Shown here one piece after another: positions 1-12,259 of a stretch of 64,000 nucleotides of DNA. Below the pieces are notes generated by a model, which worked only from the letters and a program-made list of their open reading frames with translations, ran no database searches and was not told the DNA's origin. Origin of the DNA: Nageia nagi. Its lineage: Eukaryota; Pinophyta. The stretch lies in assembly GCA_050084985.1 (NCBI GenBank), contig JBITNC010000001.1, positions 22,320,001 to 22,384,000 on the forward strand, given 5' to 3'. Position 1 is the stretch's first letter; every line of letters begins with the position of its first letter. The position numbers and the translations under genes are program-made.

Positions 1-464
1 CTACATTCGCGTAACATGCATATTAGATTACGAATAAGATTGTCAGTCCCTTGCATATTAAATAAGATGCAGATTTCTTCAAAATAAGAAAGACACGATG
101 TACATAAAAAATCTTGACTATAATATCAAGATTTATTATTTCAATAGCAGAATAATGACATTTAAAGAGGCTTCATGTTGAAGTTCAGACTGGCTCTACA
201 ATAGCAGATCGCCAAAATATAAGTAGTACTAGCAGCATTATTACTATGCAGTCATTCGCTCCATGGATCCTTCTCGATACCACAGATATCCTGCACACTA
301 AAATATAGTAGAAACGTTTCAAACAAAAAAAATTGAAAGCCAAAGCATATTACATTTCGATCTTGTACTAGAAAACCACGTGCGTTAAGATTTTAAAAAC
401 ATATGTCATTCAGGAAATAACAACACACCTTATCAGCAGCTAATAATGCTAGCAGTATGGTTTC
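1..464. other. Flank downstream of the proline-rich protein gene
   Basis: No coding region is seen. The stretch lies immediately 3' of the minus-strand proline-rich protein gene, so part of it (roughly 300-464) is probably its 3' untranslated region. I could not identify a definite polyadenylation signal. Confidence 0.4.
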
Positions 465-1099
465 TTAGTAAGGAGGTGGGGGAGACTTCTGGTAGGGGTA
501 GGGATATTTAGGTGGGGGATAGACAGGAGATTTGGAATGTGGGGGTGGATAGAACTTGGGAGGGGTTGGAGTAACAACAGGAGGAGGGTGTGGTTTCACC
601 ACCACTGGAGGTGGGTATTTAGGATAGACTGGAGGCTTTGGAACAGGTGATGGAGGAGGTTTTGTGTGAACAGGTGGTGGCTTTGTCACTACTGGAGGCT
701 TTGGAACAGGCGATGGAGGGGGCTTTGAGTAAACTGGAGGTGGTTTTACCACAACTGGAGGGGGCTTTGAGTAAACTGGAGGTGGTTTTACCACAACTGG
801 AGGGGCTTTGGGTAAACTGGGGTGACTTTCCTACTGGAGGTGGTTTAACCACTGGAGGGGGCTTTGAGTATACTGGGGGTGGCTTTACCACTGGAGGGGG
901 TTTTGAGTAAACTGGGGGTGGCTTTACCACAACTGGAGGCTTAGGAGTAGGTGATGGAGGAGGGTGTGGGTCTATAGGGGTGGCTTCGCCACTACTGGTG
1001 GCTTGGGCGGAGCAGTATGATATGTTGCTTCTGAAGGAATGGCCGCCAAGACATTGGCTACAAGCAAAATTAAAATAGCTTCAACCCCATCCTTCCCAT
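465..1099 (-). CDS. Proline-rich cell-wall protein (PRP/extensin-like), reading frame broken
   Basis: Secreted structural protein of the plant cell wall, probably cross-linked through Tyr. The chosen ATG at 1099-1097 lies 54 nt downstream of a TATA box. It opens a short N-terminus, a hydrophobic signal-peptide core (AILILLVANVLAAIP) and a likely cleavage after SEA. The rest is almost entirely K-P-P-P repeats (KPPPVYSKPPPVV, KPPPSPVPKPPV) with Tyr spacers, ending SPPPPY and stop TAA at 465-467. The frame is broken about four times. Each break sits in a run of G or C (1085-1088, 977-980, 819-822, 802-805) and each is explained by one missing base; neighbouring repeat units keep the longer run at the equivalent place. 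This could be a young pseudogene or, equally well, homopolymer consensus errors over an intact gene. Family assignment is firm; intactness is not. Confidence 0.72.
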
Positions 1100-1152
1100 C
1101 TTTTGTTGCAGCTAAAGCAGACGAGATGCTGAAGATTAGAGTAATGAAACGG

Positions 1153-1161
1153 TATTTATAG
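1153..1161 (-). promoter_or_regulatory. TATA box of the proline-rich protein gene
   Basis: CTATAAATA on the minus strand, 54 nt upstream of the start codon at 1099, so transcription would start near 1125-1130. Its spacing supports the choice of start and argues that the gene still has a promoter. Confidence 0.6.
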
Positions 1162-2205
1162 CGAATGTGAGGAGGAGCGGTGAGGACCAGCGGGGCTGTA
1201 AGAGGTTTGATCATGAGCAACGTGGTGTACAGTCAGACATTGATCTGCCTTTCCATGTGGGTGTTTGATTCGACCAACTCTCATAATCGATATGATATGA
1301 TGTCTGTTAACGTCGTTTAGACCCAATTGGTTTCTAAGACCTACCAATATTTGTCTTAAAAATAAATATGGATAAAAAGCCTCAATGCTCAACCCCCACT
1401 TGAATGTATTGAGTCACATTTTGAGCCTCTATTCCATTCAGGTAAGGGTAAGGTGCCGCGTTTATGTATCGTAAATATTTCACATAGTGGTGCATGTTTC
1501 ATATTTATTTATGAGATATAAATTTGTGTAGATTTGAATTTGGGTTTTTTATTATTCACATTAGAGTTTTCAATTATTTCTTCAACTCTTATATATATCT
1601 TGAATGTTTCATATATATTTTTTAAGATAAATTTTGTAATATAGATACTCTTTTAAAAGTAGCTTAATTACGATTTTCTTCTATTTTAATTATATATCAT
1701 TTAAAAATTTTACTACTTTAAATAAATTGTATATCATCAAAATTTTAAATTGTAATTTTTTACTACTTTGAAAAAATTGTACATGTTAAAATTTAAAAAC
1801 AAATATCTTACATTTCAAAAGTATTTAGGTGTAATAAAATATCAAATATATTATCAAAATAAAAATAATTAAATTTTATTATTATTTGGTTTATTTTATG
1901 GTTGTGAATTTTGTGATAGAAGTATTTTGGAAAAAGTATGGAATAAAATAGAGTAAATTAAAAAATAATTCATTATTTATAATTTTAAAATTAAAATACT
2001 AAAATTTTAAAATAATATATCTTATATAATTATAAATGTTCTTTGTTATTTTCGAGTAAACTTGTTTAAATTATCTACATCTTAAATGAATTTTGATTAA
2101 AAAGACTTTGATAAGAGACTTGATTTTTAAGAGTATAAGATAATATATTCTTTTTGAATAATAACAACTTAAAATTATAAATTATAAAAATATTATTTAA
2201 AAAAA
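1162..2205. other. AT-rich intergenic DNA
   Basis: The first 200-300 bp are the probable upstream region of the proline-rich gene. From about 1500 the sequence is strongly AT-rich with many A and T runs. I see no coding region or mobile-element signature. It ends where block A begins. Confidence 0.5.
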
Positions 2206-2759
2206 TATAAAAGTAAACTTAAAGGTAAATTATATTAATAGAGATCAGCTGATCTATGAAACTTAAAAATAAAATAAAATTAATATATTATAAAAATATC
2301 AACTTAAAACTTAATATTCATCTTTCCTATACAATCTCAAAAAGGAAATATTCATTATAAAATTCAGAACTACTTCATTTGATGTGTATATAAGTAGATG
2401 GAAAATACTGAGTTCAAGTTAATGAGCTTAGAAACAATTGTTCAAACATATAACTTTTTTAAATATTTAAACGTCTTCTAATAAATTCTTCAAACCAATT
2501 CAATCTAAAAGAGTGTGAAGAAAACAACATCATCACTTAATTTATAAATTTAAAATATTTATTTTTTACTATTCTTTCGAGATTTTAAAATAAATCTTTT
2601 CAACATCACTTTCTCCCAACTCTTCAAAATAAATAAGATAAAACTAAACAATAGCCTAAATTTCTGTAAAATATAAATTGTAATAGTTGTCCTTCATGAA
2701 AAAACAAATGACATTTACTCCTCTGAAAGTTTGATTGTAATACTTCACCATGTTATTTA

Positions 2760-4170
2760 CTGCAGAGCCTGGGTTTTCTTTCTACGATGAAAACACGTTT
2801 CTTGATATGATTGGAGAGAGTGGCCTGCTAAAATGACTTATCAGACTGTCCCAAATAAAGTTGCCCTTCTCCTTATCGCCAAGACTAAACTATAAATAAA
2901 TTTACACAGTTTTCCACATGGAAAGACTTCATGCCAAAGTAGAGCCAAATCCTTCAAACTATGTCGGTCGAACAAGCTATCTCATCAGTACCAATGAGAC
3001 TGGATAGTCAAGTATTGAGAGTCTTTACAAAGAAAGCGTTTATTTTACTTGGTCGCATATTCCTTTCCACTAAACGTGTGAATGAGAACATTAGACGTAA
3101 CAAGACTCTGACTAAACTGAAATTGTGTGCAATAACTAATATTTCTAATTCAGTATTTTACATCGGACGGACTTCTCTTCCAGTGGAATATCCAGAGATA
3201 GATTTGGTGTTATATTTGAAAACTTTCGCGGTTAGAAGGACAGTTGTTTCGATCGGAAAGACTAGAGAAAGTAAAATGTGGAACCTCTCAAATTATATGA
3301 CGCCATTCTGTTCCCGATTTCGCTATCAAGGCTCGTGACTCTAGTACGTACCGCCATTCCTCAATGATTTTTAGGGATGGCCGCCGCGTTTTGGTATGGG
3401 CCACAAGCAATTACAGTCCCATCAACCATGTGTCTTGTGTGTATGTAATAATTAATTATCATGACGTCTAGTATGTATATATTAATAAATTATCATGAAC
3501 CATACCGTCTGAACTCTACTTCCTCAATGGCGGGCGCAGTAGTTGAGAGGAAAACGCCAGATGTCGAAATACATCAATATTAGATGAACACAACACATAT
3601 TTGAAAGTAGCTTGATTCGACTGGACTGTTTCCTCGGGATGCTTGTAACTTGTAGCCAATCCCTAATAAAATAAATAAATAAAACAGCCATTCGTACCCG
3701 AAATGTGTTCAATGTCTGAATGCTTTGTTTTGGATTTGCAGTAGATATGCGCTCTTCCCTCCAGAATTAGCGGGCAAAGGGGCTATCGACTTCGTAACAA
3801 ATACAGATGGGTCTCTCTTGGGTCCCAGATTGGAACGCCGACAAGGGAAAGGAAGGAAAGTCGTCGAATGATCGGGCCACACGGTCACAGAGTCTACCTC
3901 GTTTGGTGGCATATTCAGAAAATGCGGCATCACGTTCAGAATGGAAGGGCCAACTCTACATAACTTTGATAGAAGAAATTAGGTATCTTACAAAAAAGAA
4001 AAATTGTTGTTTTTGCGTGAAAAGAATTGAGCGTCGGAGACTCGGGGTGGATAGTTGGAGTTGTCATCCACCGACTAGAATGAATGAATATCGTTCAAGT
4101 CTTTCTCGCAGCCGCTGTCCGATTCTGGACTGCTGGCGAGGAAACAGACGACGTGCAATCTCAGATCCAC
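2760..4170 (+). other. Possible host gene relic inside block A (not recognised)
   Basis: This stretch is richer in CpG and has more balanced composition than its surroundings. It shows gene-like pieces: an open stretch at 2961-3338, a donor-like GTATGT near 3439 followed by AT-rich intron-like sequence, and a T-rich tract ending in TTTGCAG near 3740. Next comes an open stretch reading YALFPPELAGKGAIDFV and then TDGSLLGPRLERRQGKG. A small open frame from the ATG at 3527 starts MAGAVVERKTPDV. I do not recognise the protein. The copy in block B (about 20970-22095) has lost about 280 bp of it. It could be a gene fragment captured by a retroelement, or the DNA into which the element inserted. Confidence 0.3.
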
Positions 4171-4484
4171 ACAATTTCAGCAGGTTACATGGTGTCAGGT
4201 CAGATCACAGAATTTTATATTTATCAGGTTTATATATTATAATGTTCGTTATTTATTTAATTTAATTAATTATTTTATATTTATCTTGGAGTTAGCTACA
4301 TAAATGACATATCAAATCAATTGGCACTTCTATCCATGAATGAATTCATTCAGAATTTGAAAGGATTTAACCAACAGAAGAAAATGTTGTCTAGGGGTTA
4401 AAAGGCGTTCTCCAATAAAAACGCTATTTGCGTGTCTAAAAGATATGTAAAATTATCTATTAATCATAATGTTATAAAATTTTT

Positions 4485-6280
4485 AAAATGTAATGTGACA
4501 TTAAATTTTATTATATATGTGGGTTGAAATTATTTAAGAATTGTGAATTGAGTATATTGCAAACGATCGTTGGAGGTTTAACCAAAGAAAAAAATAAAAA
4601 TAAAATAAAATAAATACAGAGAGTGTATAACATATTTTATGAGGATGAGAGGTTAACTTTAAGAGGGACTCGTTCTCAATCTCATTTACTAGTTTCCGCT
4701 AACATTGGAGGGTGATGAATCACTATGAAGAAGTCAATGATTTGTCTCTACTTGTCATTGTTTTGAAATCTCAATGATTTATGGATGCATTCTCTAGTGA
4801 CCTTGTTGATGTTTGGATGGTCTAATGCTTGTCATTTTCATGTTTAGATGGTCTAATGCTTTTCATTTTCGATCAATATTAATATCTCCCTTCGATTTAT
4901 CAAAGTTGATGAACTAGGTTATGATAAGTGAAGACTATGAGGAGTAATAGGTTCGTGGATGAGAGTTCATCTATTATCAAAATTGGGTCGCCTCCTTAAT
5001 GTAAAGTTTGAGGTAATGTTGATCCTCGTAATTGAAGAATGTGGATAAAGAGCTTGAGTCATTCCTAAAGAGGCAATGGAAAATGCTAGGAGATCATTAG
5101 TTTTGAAGTAACAAAATAAGATCTATCTTCTAGAAGTGATTTTGTAAACACCCTAAAATTGCATTTTACATTGTTGATAGGGTTATATTGACATTTATGG
5201 AATTTATCATATCATGTACTATCATGTCTAGCTAACGTGTTTTTGCGGCACTTTCGATATGTTCGATTGACACTATTTCAACCTTTAAGTTGTTTCTAAC
5301 ATTTTGGTTCCAATTGCCTGGACGACTTGTCAGTCATCCGAATGATCTTGTAGGTCACACAATTGTCTAAACGATTTTGTCTGAGGTTTATAAAAGGAAA
5401 TCCAAGCTCACTTTTTGGACTTCTTGCTTTGCACACTTTCTCATGAGCTCTACAACTATTACACTTTACTACACGCATCTATACCTGTAACATCAACTTC
5501 AAAGGGTTACATCAAGACTTGACCCTCCATCTTCAAACCTTAGGATCACTTCTCCATGCTCCATGGATTAAAGTACCTTGTGGTTAATTGATGAGCTTAT
5601 GTTATTGATCCTTGATTTCATAGGTATTTTAAAAATATATTGTGACATTAAAATGTATTATTTATAGAAATAAAATGTTATTAATATTTACGATGGCTTG
5701 AAATTATTTAAGAATTTTGAATTAAGTATATTGCAAACAATCACTCGAGGTTTAACCAAAGAAAAAATAAAATAAATACAAAGTGTATAACATGTTTTAC
5801 GATGATGAGAGAGGTTAGCTTTAAGTGGGACTCACTCTTAATCTCATTTACTAGTTTCCCCTAACATTGGAGATTGATGAATCACTATTGAAGAAGTCAA
5901 AAAATTTTCTCTACTTATCATTATTTTGAAATCCCAATGATCTATGGATGCATTGTCTAGTGACCTTATTGATTTTTGGATGGTCTAATGCCTGTCATTT
6001 TCATGTTTGGATGGTCTAATGCTTTTCATTTTCAATCAATATTAATATCTCACTTTTTGGACTTCTTACTTTGCACACTTTCTCATGAGGTCTACGATTA
6101 CTGTAATTTACTATGTGCATCCGTACCTACAACATCAACTTCAAAGGTTTACATCAAGATTTGAGCCTCCATCTTCAAGCCATGGGATCACTTCTCTATG
6201 CTTCATGGATTGACGTACCTTGTGGTTAAATGATAAGCTTATGTTATTGATCCTTGATTTCATGGGTATTTGTAGGTTTT
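4485..6280 (+). repeat. Tandem duplication, unit about 1.15 kb, inside block A
   Basis: Unit 1 runs from about 4485 to 5632 and unit 2 from about 5633 to 6280. Shared landmarks include GTGACATTAAA, TTTAACCAAAGAAAAA, CTTTTTGGACTTCTT and TTGATCCTTGATTTCAT. Unit 2 lacks about 520 bp (4887-5408 of unit 1); the edges share CTC, which suggests a microhomology deletion. Block B keeps a single fused unit. Within unit 1, a 31-bp repeat around GATGGTCTAATGCTT lies at about 4815-4875. Confidence 0.85.
5143..5396 (+). promoter_or_regulatory. Possible LTR start and TATA box in tandem unit 1
   Basis: TGTAAACACCCTAAAATT at 5143 resembles the usual 5' end of plant LTRs. A TATA-like TATAAAAG lies about 245 bp downstream at 5389-5396. 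This may be the promoter of the block A retroelement. No matching 3' LTR is found, so the call is tentative. Confidence 0.25.
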
Positions 6281-8559
6281 AAAATTTAAATAATCTCCAT
6301 TGAAGACTTGTATCCTTTATTGAATTGTATACTCATAATTGTTTGGCATATAGGCACATTTAGGCTAATCTTCATACTTAGGGTCTCAACTTAGGGTTTG
6401 ACCTTCAAGGTCTAAACCTTAGGGTTTGAAGGATCTTTATTTTTTAATGAGCATTTCTAGCATTAGATCTAGGGTTCTTTGCTTTGTATCTATTATTATC
6501 ATTATCATATTTGATCATTTAGGAAAATCTTTATGCATGTATAAGCTTTAATCAATCTTTATCCTATCATTGTCAATATTTTCATTTAACATCATCAAAT
6601 TTGCTTACAAAAGCTTATTCTATAGTCCATATTTCAAGATCATATTTGCATAATAGGCATTTCAATCTTTTCTACCACCCTCTTGATTGTGGGCAAAGGA
6701 GGCTTACAACCCTTTTGAGTTGGGGTTTAACCCCACTTGGATGGTCACAAGGTCCCAAGGACTTGTGATTTGAAGTCTTCATTAATCTTTTGTCTTTCCT
6801 TGTAGGTCTAGATAGCTTCTTGCATCATTAAACTACAAAGGACAATTGTGAAACCCTATCTTTTTCAATTTTGTCAATATCTCACATAGGAAAATTAGAT
6901 TCAAATGTATAAAGATTCTTGGAGTTGCTCATAGGTGTTTTGAGTGGTTCATATGCAGGGATTTTGAGTCATTTACAATTGGCAATTACGATGGGACCTA
7001 TTTTTCCTAGGCCCATAAGACAAAAGAGGATTCCCTAAGCCTTTTATCTTATTTTTGTGGCCTTTAATTTGTAGATGTTTCCTTTGTTTTAGAGAGTTCT
7101 TGCAGTTGAATTTTGTTAAAATTTGTAGGATAATCTACTAGGCATGGACATAACCTAATTTAAAAATCTTGAGGGCCCAATGTCACTACAGAGCAAATCA
7201 TCCATCTACAAGTCAATCTTGATTGTAAATCACCCATCTGTAGGATGATCTGAAGGTTGTTCGAATGACCTTGTAGTCTTCTTATTATAGGACAATTTTG
7301 TCTTTAACTTATTTTGAGTTTTATTTTTGTGCTTTCTACATTTAGATTCACATTTTTATTAATGACAACAATCCATTGTTGGTTTTGGTTTGTAAAATTT
7401 GAGTTTCCTTGTCATAGGATTTGTCTTTTCATCCTTCTCATAGGATTTCTACTTTAGTTTAAATTTCCAATTTTAAATTTTATCTCTAAGTGCATTATGG
7501 TCATCCAGATGAATTCTAATCGTTCGAATGATTATCACTTTTGCCACCAATCATCCATGTAGTGAATGATTCTATGATAGAGCCTTGTAACCTTCATTTC
7601 ATCCACCAAACTTGGAGCAGGAAGGAATGTTCTTAGATAGGTGAGTTGTTGAATCTCTTTCAGCACCTAGTCCATATAGTTTGGTTGCTCTCTTCATCTA
7701 GGATTGCTACTCTTTAGTGAATTTTGCATTGCATATTGGCAGGTGTGTTGCATACACATTGAAGTCTACTTTGGTGTTTAAAATTCGAAATCTTACGAAA
7801 TAGTTTTTTTTTGGTATCTTTATTGTTTGCTTGGTGCATTCAAAAGATTGCTACACTTGCATTATTTCCCATTCGGAAAGAAAAGAAAGCAATTTATTGT
7901 TTTAGCATACTTGGGGGGAGTGCCTTGATTTTGTTTTGAAAAGACAAATATTTAGGGGTGTAATTGCATTGCATATCATTGTAGGGTTGCACATCATATT
8001 TGCTTATTGCACCAAAGTCCTCACAAGCTTAGGGAGTATCTAGGGCACATGGATTTCATCACCATGGCCTAACCCATATTTGAATTTCATCATTGAAGTG
8101 GGAGCCCCCCTCTATGGATGATGTGTGTCATACAAGTACTTGAGTACCCTAGAAAAATGATTCACACCCTTAGAGATTGATCCTTACATTATTAACATTT
8201 GACTAGAATCATTTTTAGGGAAACATAATAAGATCATGTTACAATTTACAAGAGCACTATTAAAATCAACCCTCATTAAAAAAGATAGTTTCAAATTGAA
8301 CAAAGAAGCAATTAGAAAGATAATCACCATTGCTATCTCACACCATTGTTTCTTATCATTCATATTTATCTATTAAAGTGGGTGTTATCATTTAGGATTT
8401 GTGACATTACTTGCATACACATTAAACAAGATCTTATAACAAAATTTTAGGCTTCTTGTTGGGTAATTTATTATTTTTGTATTATTTCATTTTCATATTG
8501 GTACACTTTAAAGTTTATTTAAAAGTGCTTAATAACTTAATTTACCCTGCTTTACTGTC
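6281..8559 (+). other. Long non-coding leader before the gag region of block A
   Basis: About 2.3 kb without an open frame, nearly identical in block B. The 7966-8455 part also occurs a third time at 41066-41553, so it belongs to the repeated element rather than to host flank. Large Tat/Ogre-type gypsy elements often have a long leader here. No primer-binding site was recognised. Confidence 0.45.
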
Positions 8560-11500
8560 ATGTCTCATGTACCCTCCAAGGACAAAAATCCTTGGCACAT
8601 TCATATGGTTGAGACTAGGGGTCATCTTAGAACTAGAGCACATGCGAAAGATGAACATAACAATCAGATAAATCAATCAAATCTTTTTTCATGTTTGGAT
8701 GTATCTTGCATTCGATCACATACCCCTCCGTATTCACCCCAGCATGAGTCCACCTAGCATCACCTTGCCTCTCTTTTAGTCAGACATTGGAGAGATTTGG
8801 TTTTCTTAAGTCCACCTCTTGACAGGAGGGGAGAGATCATGTGATGCCTTGTGGAGCTAGTTTATCTCAGATAGAGGGTCATTTTTCCTCAAAGCAACCT
8901 ATAGCACAACGTCAGGTAGATCCTTCATAGGTTGACTCTTTTTATGTACCACAATGTGAGTTTGAGAACTCTATACCTCATCTTAGACCTAGTTTGATCC
9001 ATATTCTCATTTATCCTCGATCCACAAATGTCTCCATGCAAGATGTTCATGAGTGATCCCATGCTACAAACATTATATAGGGATTTTTAGGAGATCTAGT
9101 TTCATCCATTGGATGCCTCTGGTAGGGAACCCTCACCATAGTTTCCTCCTGTTATTGAGGTTACCTATTCTCGAATTCTTGAACATGAGGAAGAGGTAGA
9201 GGATGGTCATATAGAAGATGTGCCCATGTCCCCCATCACTAGGTCTTATCCACTACATCTAGCTGCTCGATATATAGTCGATGAAGCGCTTGAGACAACG
9301 TATTACAAGGAACCTTTTTGCATCCTAGGACACCTCCTCATGTCAATGCATCACATGGTCTACCCCATCTTCACTCTAAACTAGTCGTGTTTAGGTTCAC
9401 ACAAAGTCCTTGAGGTCCTCCTCCTAGACCTCCATCTTTACCACCTATTAGTCCTGGGCCACATGTTCTCACTTTTTATAGGATGCCACCACTTGCACTT
9501 GATAGTTGGGTTGGATACTATTATGATAATTCACATCTTACATCTCAACCTAAGTTTCAACCCTTATCTCATCTTTTATATGATTATGAGCCTTTGCTCC
9601 ATATTATTTCTTGCCTTGTACATCCCATTATACCTCGTATTCATGTATCCCATTCGCAGCTTGAGGTTCCACCTAGAGTCCATGTAGGGCATGCATCTCA
9701 CCCATACTCGACTGATCCACCACTATAGTCATATTACTTTTCTTCTCCTCATGTAGTGGTGCCTTCATGATAAGTATATGCTCATCATCCTGTAGATCAT
9801 CCTCACACGTATACTCATCCTAGATTCCTCGTGCCCCATTATGATCCTAGGTATGATGAATCTTCTCATCATGCCTAAGCCTCCTCGCTTGGACCACCTT
9901 GATTTCAGAGTCACCATGGGTTACAGTAGTCACATACTAGAGGGGTTTCAGATTAAAATCCTCCACACATTGGACCTAAGGTGACCTTTGGCACACAATA
10001 GTATGATCAATCATATGGGTAGGATTAGAATCCTTATTATGATGACTAGTATGAGAAATATGATGATCACTCATCAATCACATCCCAAATTAGCAACCTA
10101 TTATTAGTACCCAACCCCCCAATGTAAATGATGAAATTTTGAAGAGGTTGGAGGATATGTAACTTCAGGTTAAGAATCATGGAAAGGCTAAGTTGTCATA
10201 CACTTTTATTTGTAATGAATCCATCCATCCAAGTGTGCCAACAAAGACCTTTCCTTACAAGTTTGAGATCCTGAAGATAGATAAGTTCAAAGGAAAAGAG
10301 GATCCTAGAGAGCATCTTAGATAATTCAAGTACTCTTCCTACATCATTAGTAATGATGACGTACTCATGCTTAGGACTTTTCCTATAACGCTTGTAGGTC
10401 AAGCTTTAGACTGGTATAATAACCTTCCATAGCATAGCATCTACTCCTTTGAACAGTTAGCTAACAAGTTCCTTCACCATTTTACCATAAACATACGTAA
10501 GAGAGCATCCATTAGAAACTTGGGCAATTTATCATAGTTTGATGATGAGTCTATTTTAGATTATGTATGTAGATGGAGGGTCATTGTAATTGATATACCA
10601 TACACTCTACCTCGGGAGGAATTGGTCAAATTGTTCTCTAGAAGTTGCAATAAACATATCTCTTCTATACTTAGAATTCAACATCATCATACCTTTAAGG
10701 AGGCTTTATCTCAAGATAAGTTGATAGAAGAGGCCAAGGTTCAATATGGTGAGATCAAACTTATAAAGAAAGAGAATAATAATCCAAAATACCATAATAA
10801 TGTTAATAATCCTAATACTTCACATCAGAAACCATAAAGTAATCAAGTGTCTCATGATGTCCCTCAGACACAACTAGTGGTTTAGTTAGCTCCTCCATGG
10901 CCACCAGGGTTGATCCACCTTTACAACCATAGGTACAAGAAATACCTAGGCAAAATACTAATTAGAATAACCAACATGTGCTTATAGGTGTAGGTAATCT
11001 CGATAGCAAGGGGCCATGCAAACCTTGGACTCCTTTGGCTGAGCCTATCAAGGATGTTCGAAAGAAACTTTTAGAGGCACAGTTTGTCAATCTTCCTGAA
11101 ATTAAACTTGAGGATCTTAATTGGGAGAAACTAGCATGGTGCAAAGATAATGAGTATTGCATTTACCATCAATAGAAAGGACATGATACTAACAAATACA
11201 ATTAGTTGAGGAATGTTATTTAGAGGTTAATAAACAATGGGCAAGTATCAACTGAGAATACAATGGCTTAACCTAATAGAAATCTAGGTGTTTTTCAAGA
11301 TCCGTTTCCTAGGCATAATAATAATGTCAAATCATATCTCTTTAGAAGTAACATAATAGGTTAACCATGACTACAATCCTAGGTAGAATAATGAGTTAGT
11401 GGGTTTCAATGATATAGAATCAAATTTCCCCTTTGTGGGAGGCATTGATATAACCCCTAATTATGCATTTATGGGTATCATGGATCCACCCTTGTCATAT

Positions 11501-12259
11501 CATATTGTAGAAGTTCATGATAGTAACATGATTGGTGTGGCAACTAGAACAGGTAGAGGTAACAATCGAGCACCTCCTACTCCTCCTCCTGGGGAGGCAA
11601 GAATTCCATAATCTTTACCTCAACCTAGAGTTCAAATTCAAACTCATGCTCCCAAAGCATTAGTGACTATACAAACTCAGTTAGAGAAACAACTTAAGAC
11701 TACTTAGATGAAGCTATCCCTATGGGATTTATTACAACAATCTTCTGAACATAGGAATGCTTTGAACAATATCTTAAAAGTAATTGAGTTAGATAGTAGC
11801 AACCTTATTTCTTTTAGAGATTTTATCAAGATTTTTTAGAGTACTAATCGATTTAGGATTACTTTGTTCCAAGATGAGATCCAGTATCCTCTCCTTGATA
11901 AGCCAAAGCATCCTACTTTGTACATTGTAGCTTATGTGGATTCTCATCCTTCCAATAGAGTAATGGTAGATAATGGGTCCATAATCAATGTTATATCTTT
12001 AGTAATGCTTGAGAGACTTAAGGTTGCTATCAAATTTTTGAATGCTCCTACCCTTACTATTAGGGACTTCAATAACACTTTGGCTACAACCATGGGCACA
12101 ATGATTCTTCTAGCCAAGGTTGGGGTCAGAGAAATAACAACTAGTTTGTTTGTGCTTGCATATCATTTTGGCATCTTTGCTTTGATTGTCATAACATGTC
12201 ATCTTGCTTTAGTGTCCTATTTATCTTACACTAAGTGCCAAGGGGTGTCTTACGCATAG
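8560..12259 (+). pseudogene. Decayed gag-protease region of a Tat-like gypsy element (block A)
   Basis: The open stretch from ATG 8560 includes MVETRGHLRTRAHAK and is followed by a Pro/His/Tyr-rich stretch (about 9400-10100). The gag core is at about 10180-10780 (ALDWYNNLP, FLHHFTINI, PYTLPREELVKLF). A His/Cys segment with EYCIYHQ and KGHDTNK sits near 11150-11200, and a retropepsin-like segment at about 11720-12259 with VDNGS (GAT at 11968-11970). The frame stops before the usual GRPW motif. No RT, RNase H or integrase follows, so the element was non-autonomous. Many in-frame stops fall on expected Gln codons, such as 10322-10324, 10430-10432, 10535-10537 and 11173-11175. Related in sequence to the minus-strand relic at 50710-53450. 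Confidence 0.7.

Noticed and set aside
638-910. Plus-strand open frame opposite the proline-rich gene
   Set aside because: It is the mirror of the Pro/Lys repeat on the other strand (Gly/Glu/Leu-rich shadow) with no signals of its own.
9463-9728. Short plus-strand frames with many hydrophobic residues as membrane proteins
   Set aside because: They are pieces and shadows of the decayed gag region; the same frames recur in block B.
8560-12259. A variant genetic code in which TAG and TAA mean Gln
   Set aside because: The decayed frames would read through neatly, but the same families also show TGA at Arg sites, TAG at a Trp site and frameshifts. The proline-rich gene uses TAA as a normal stop.
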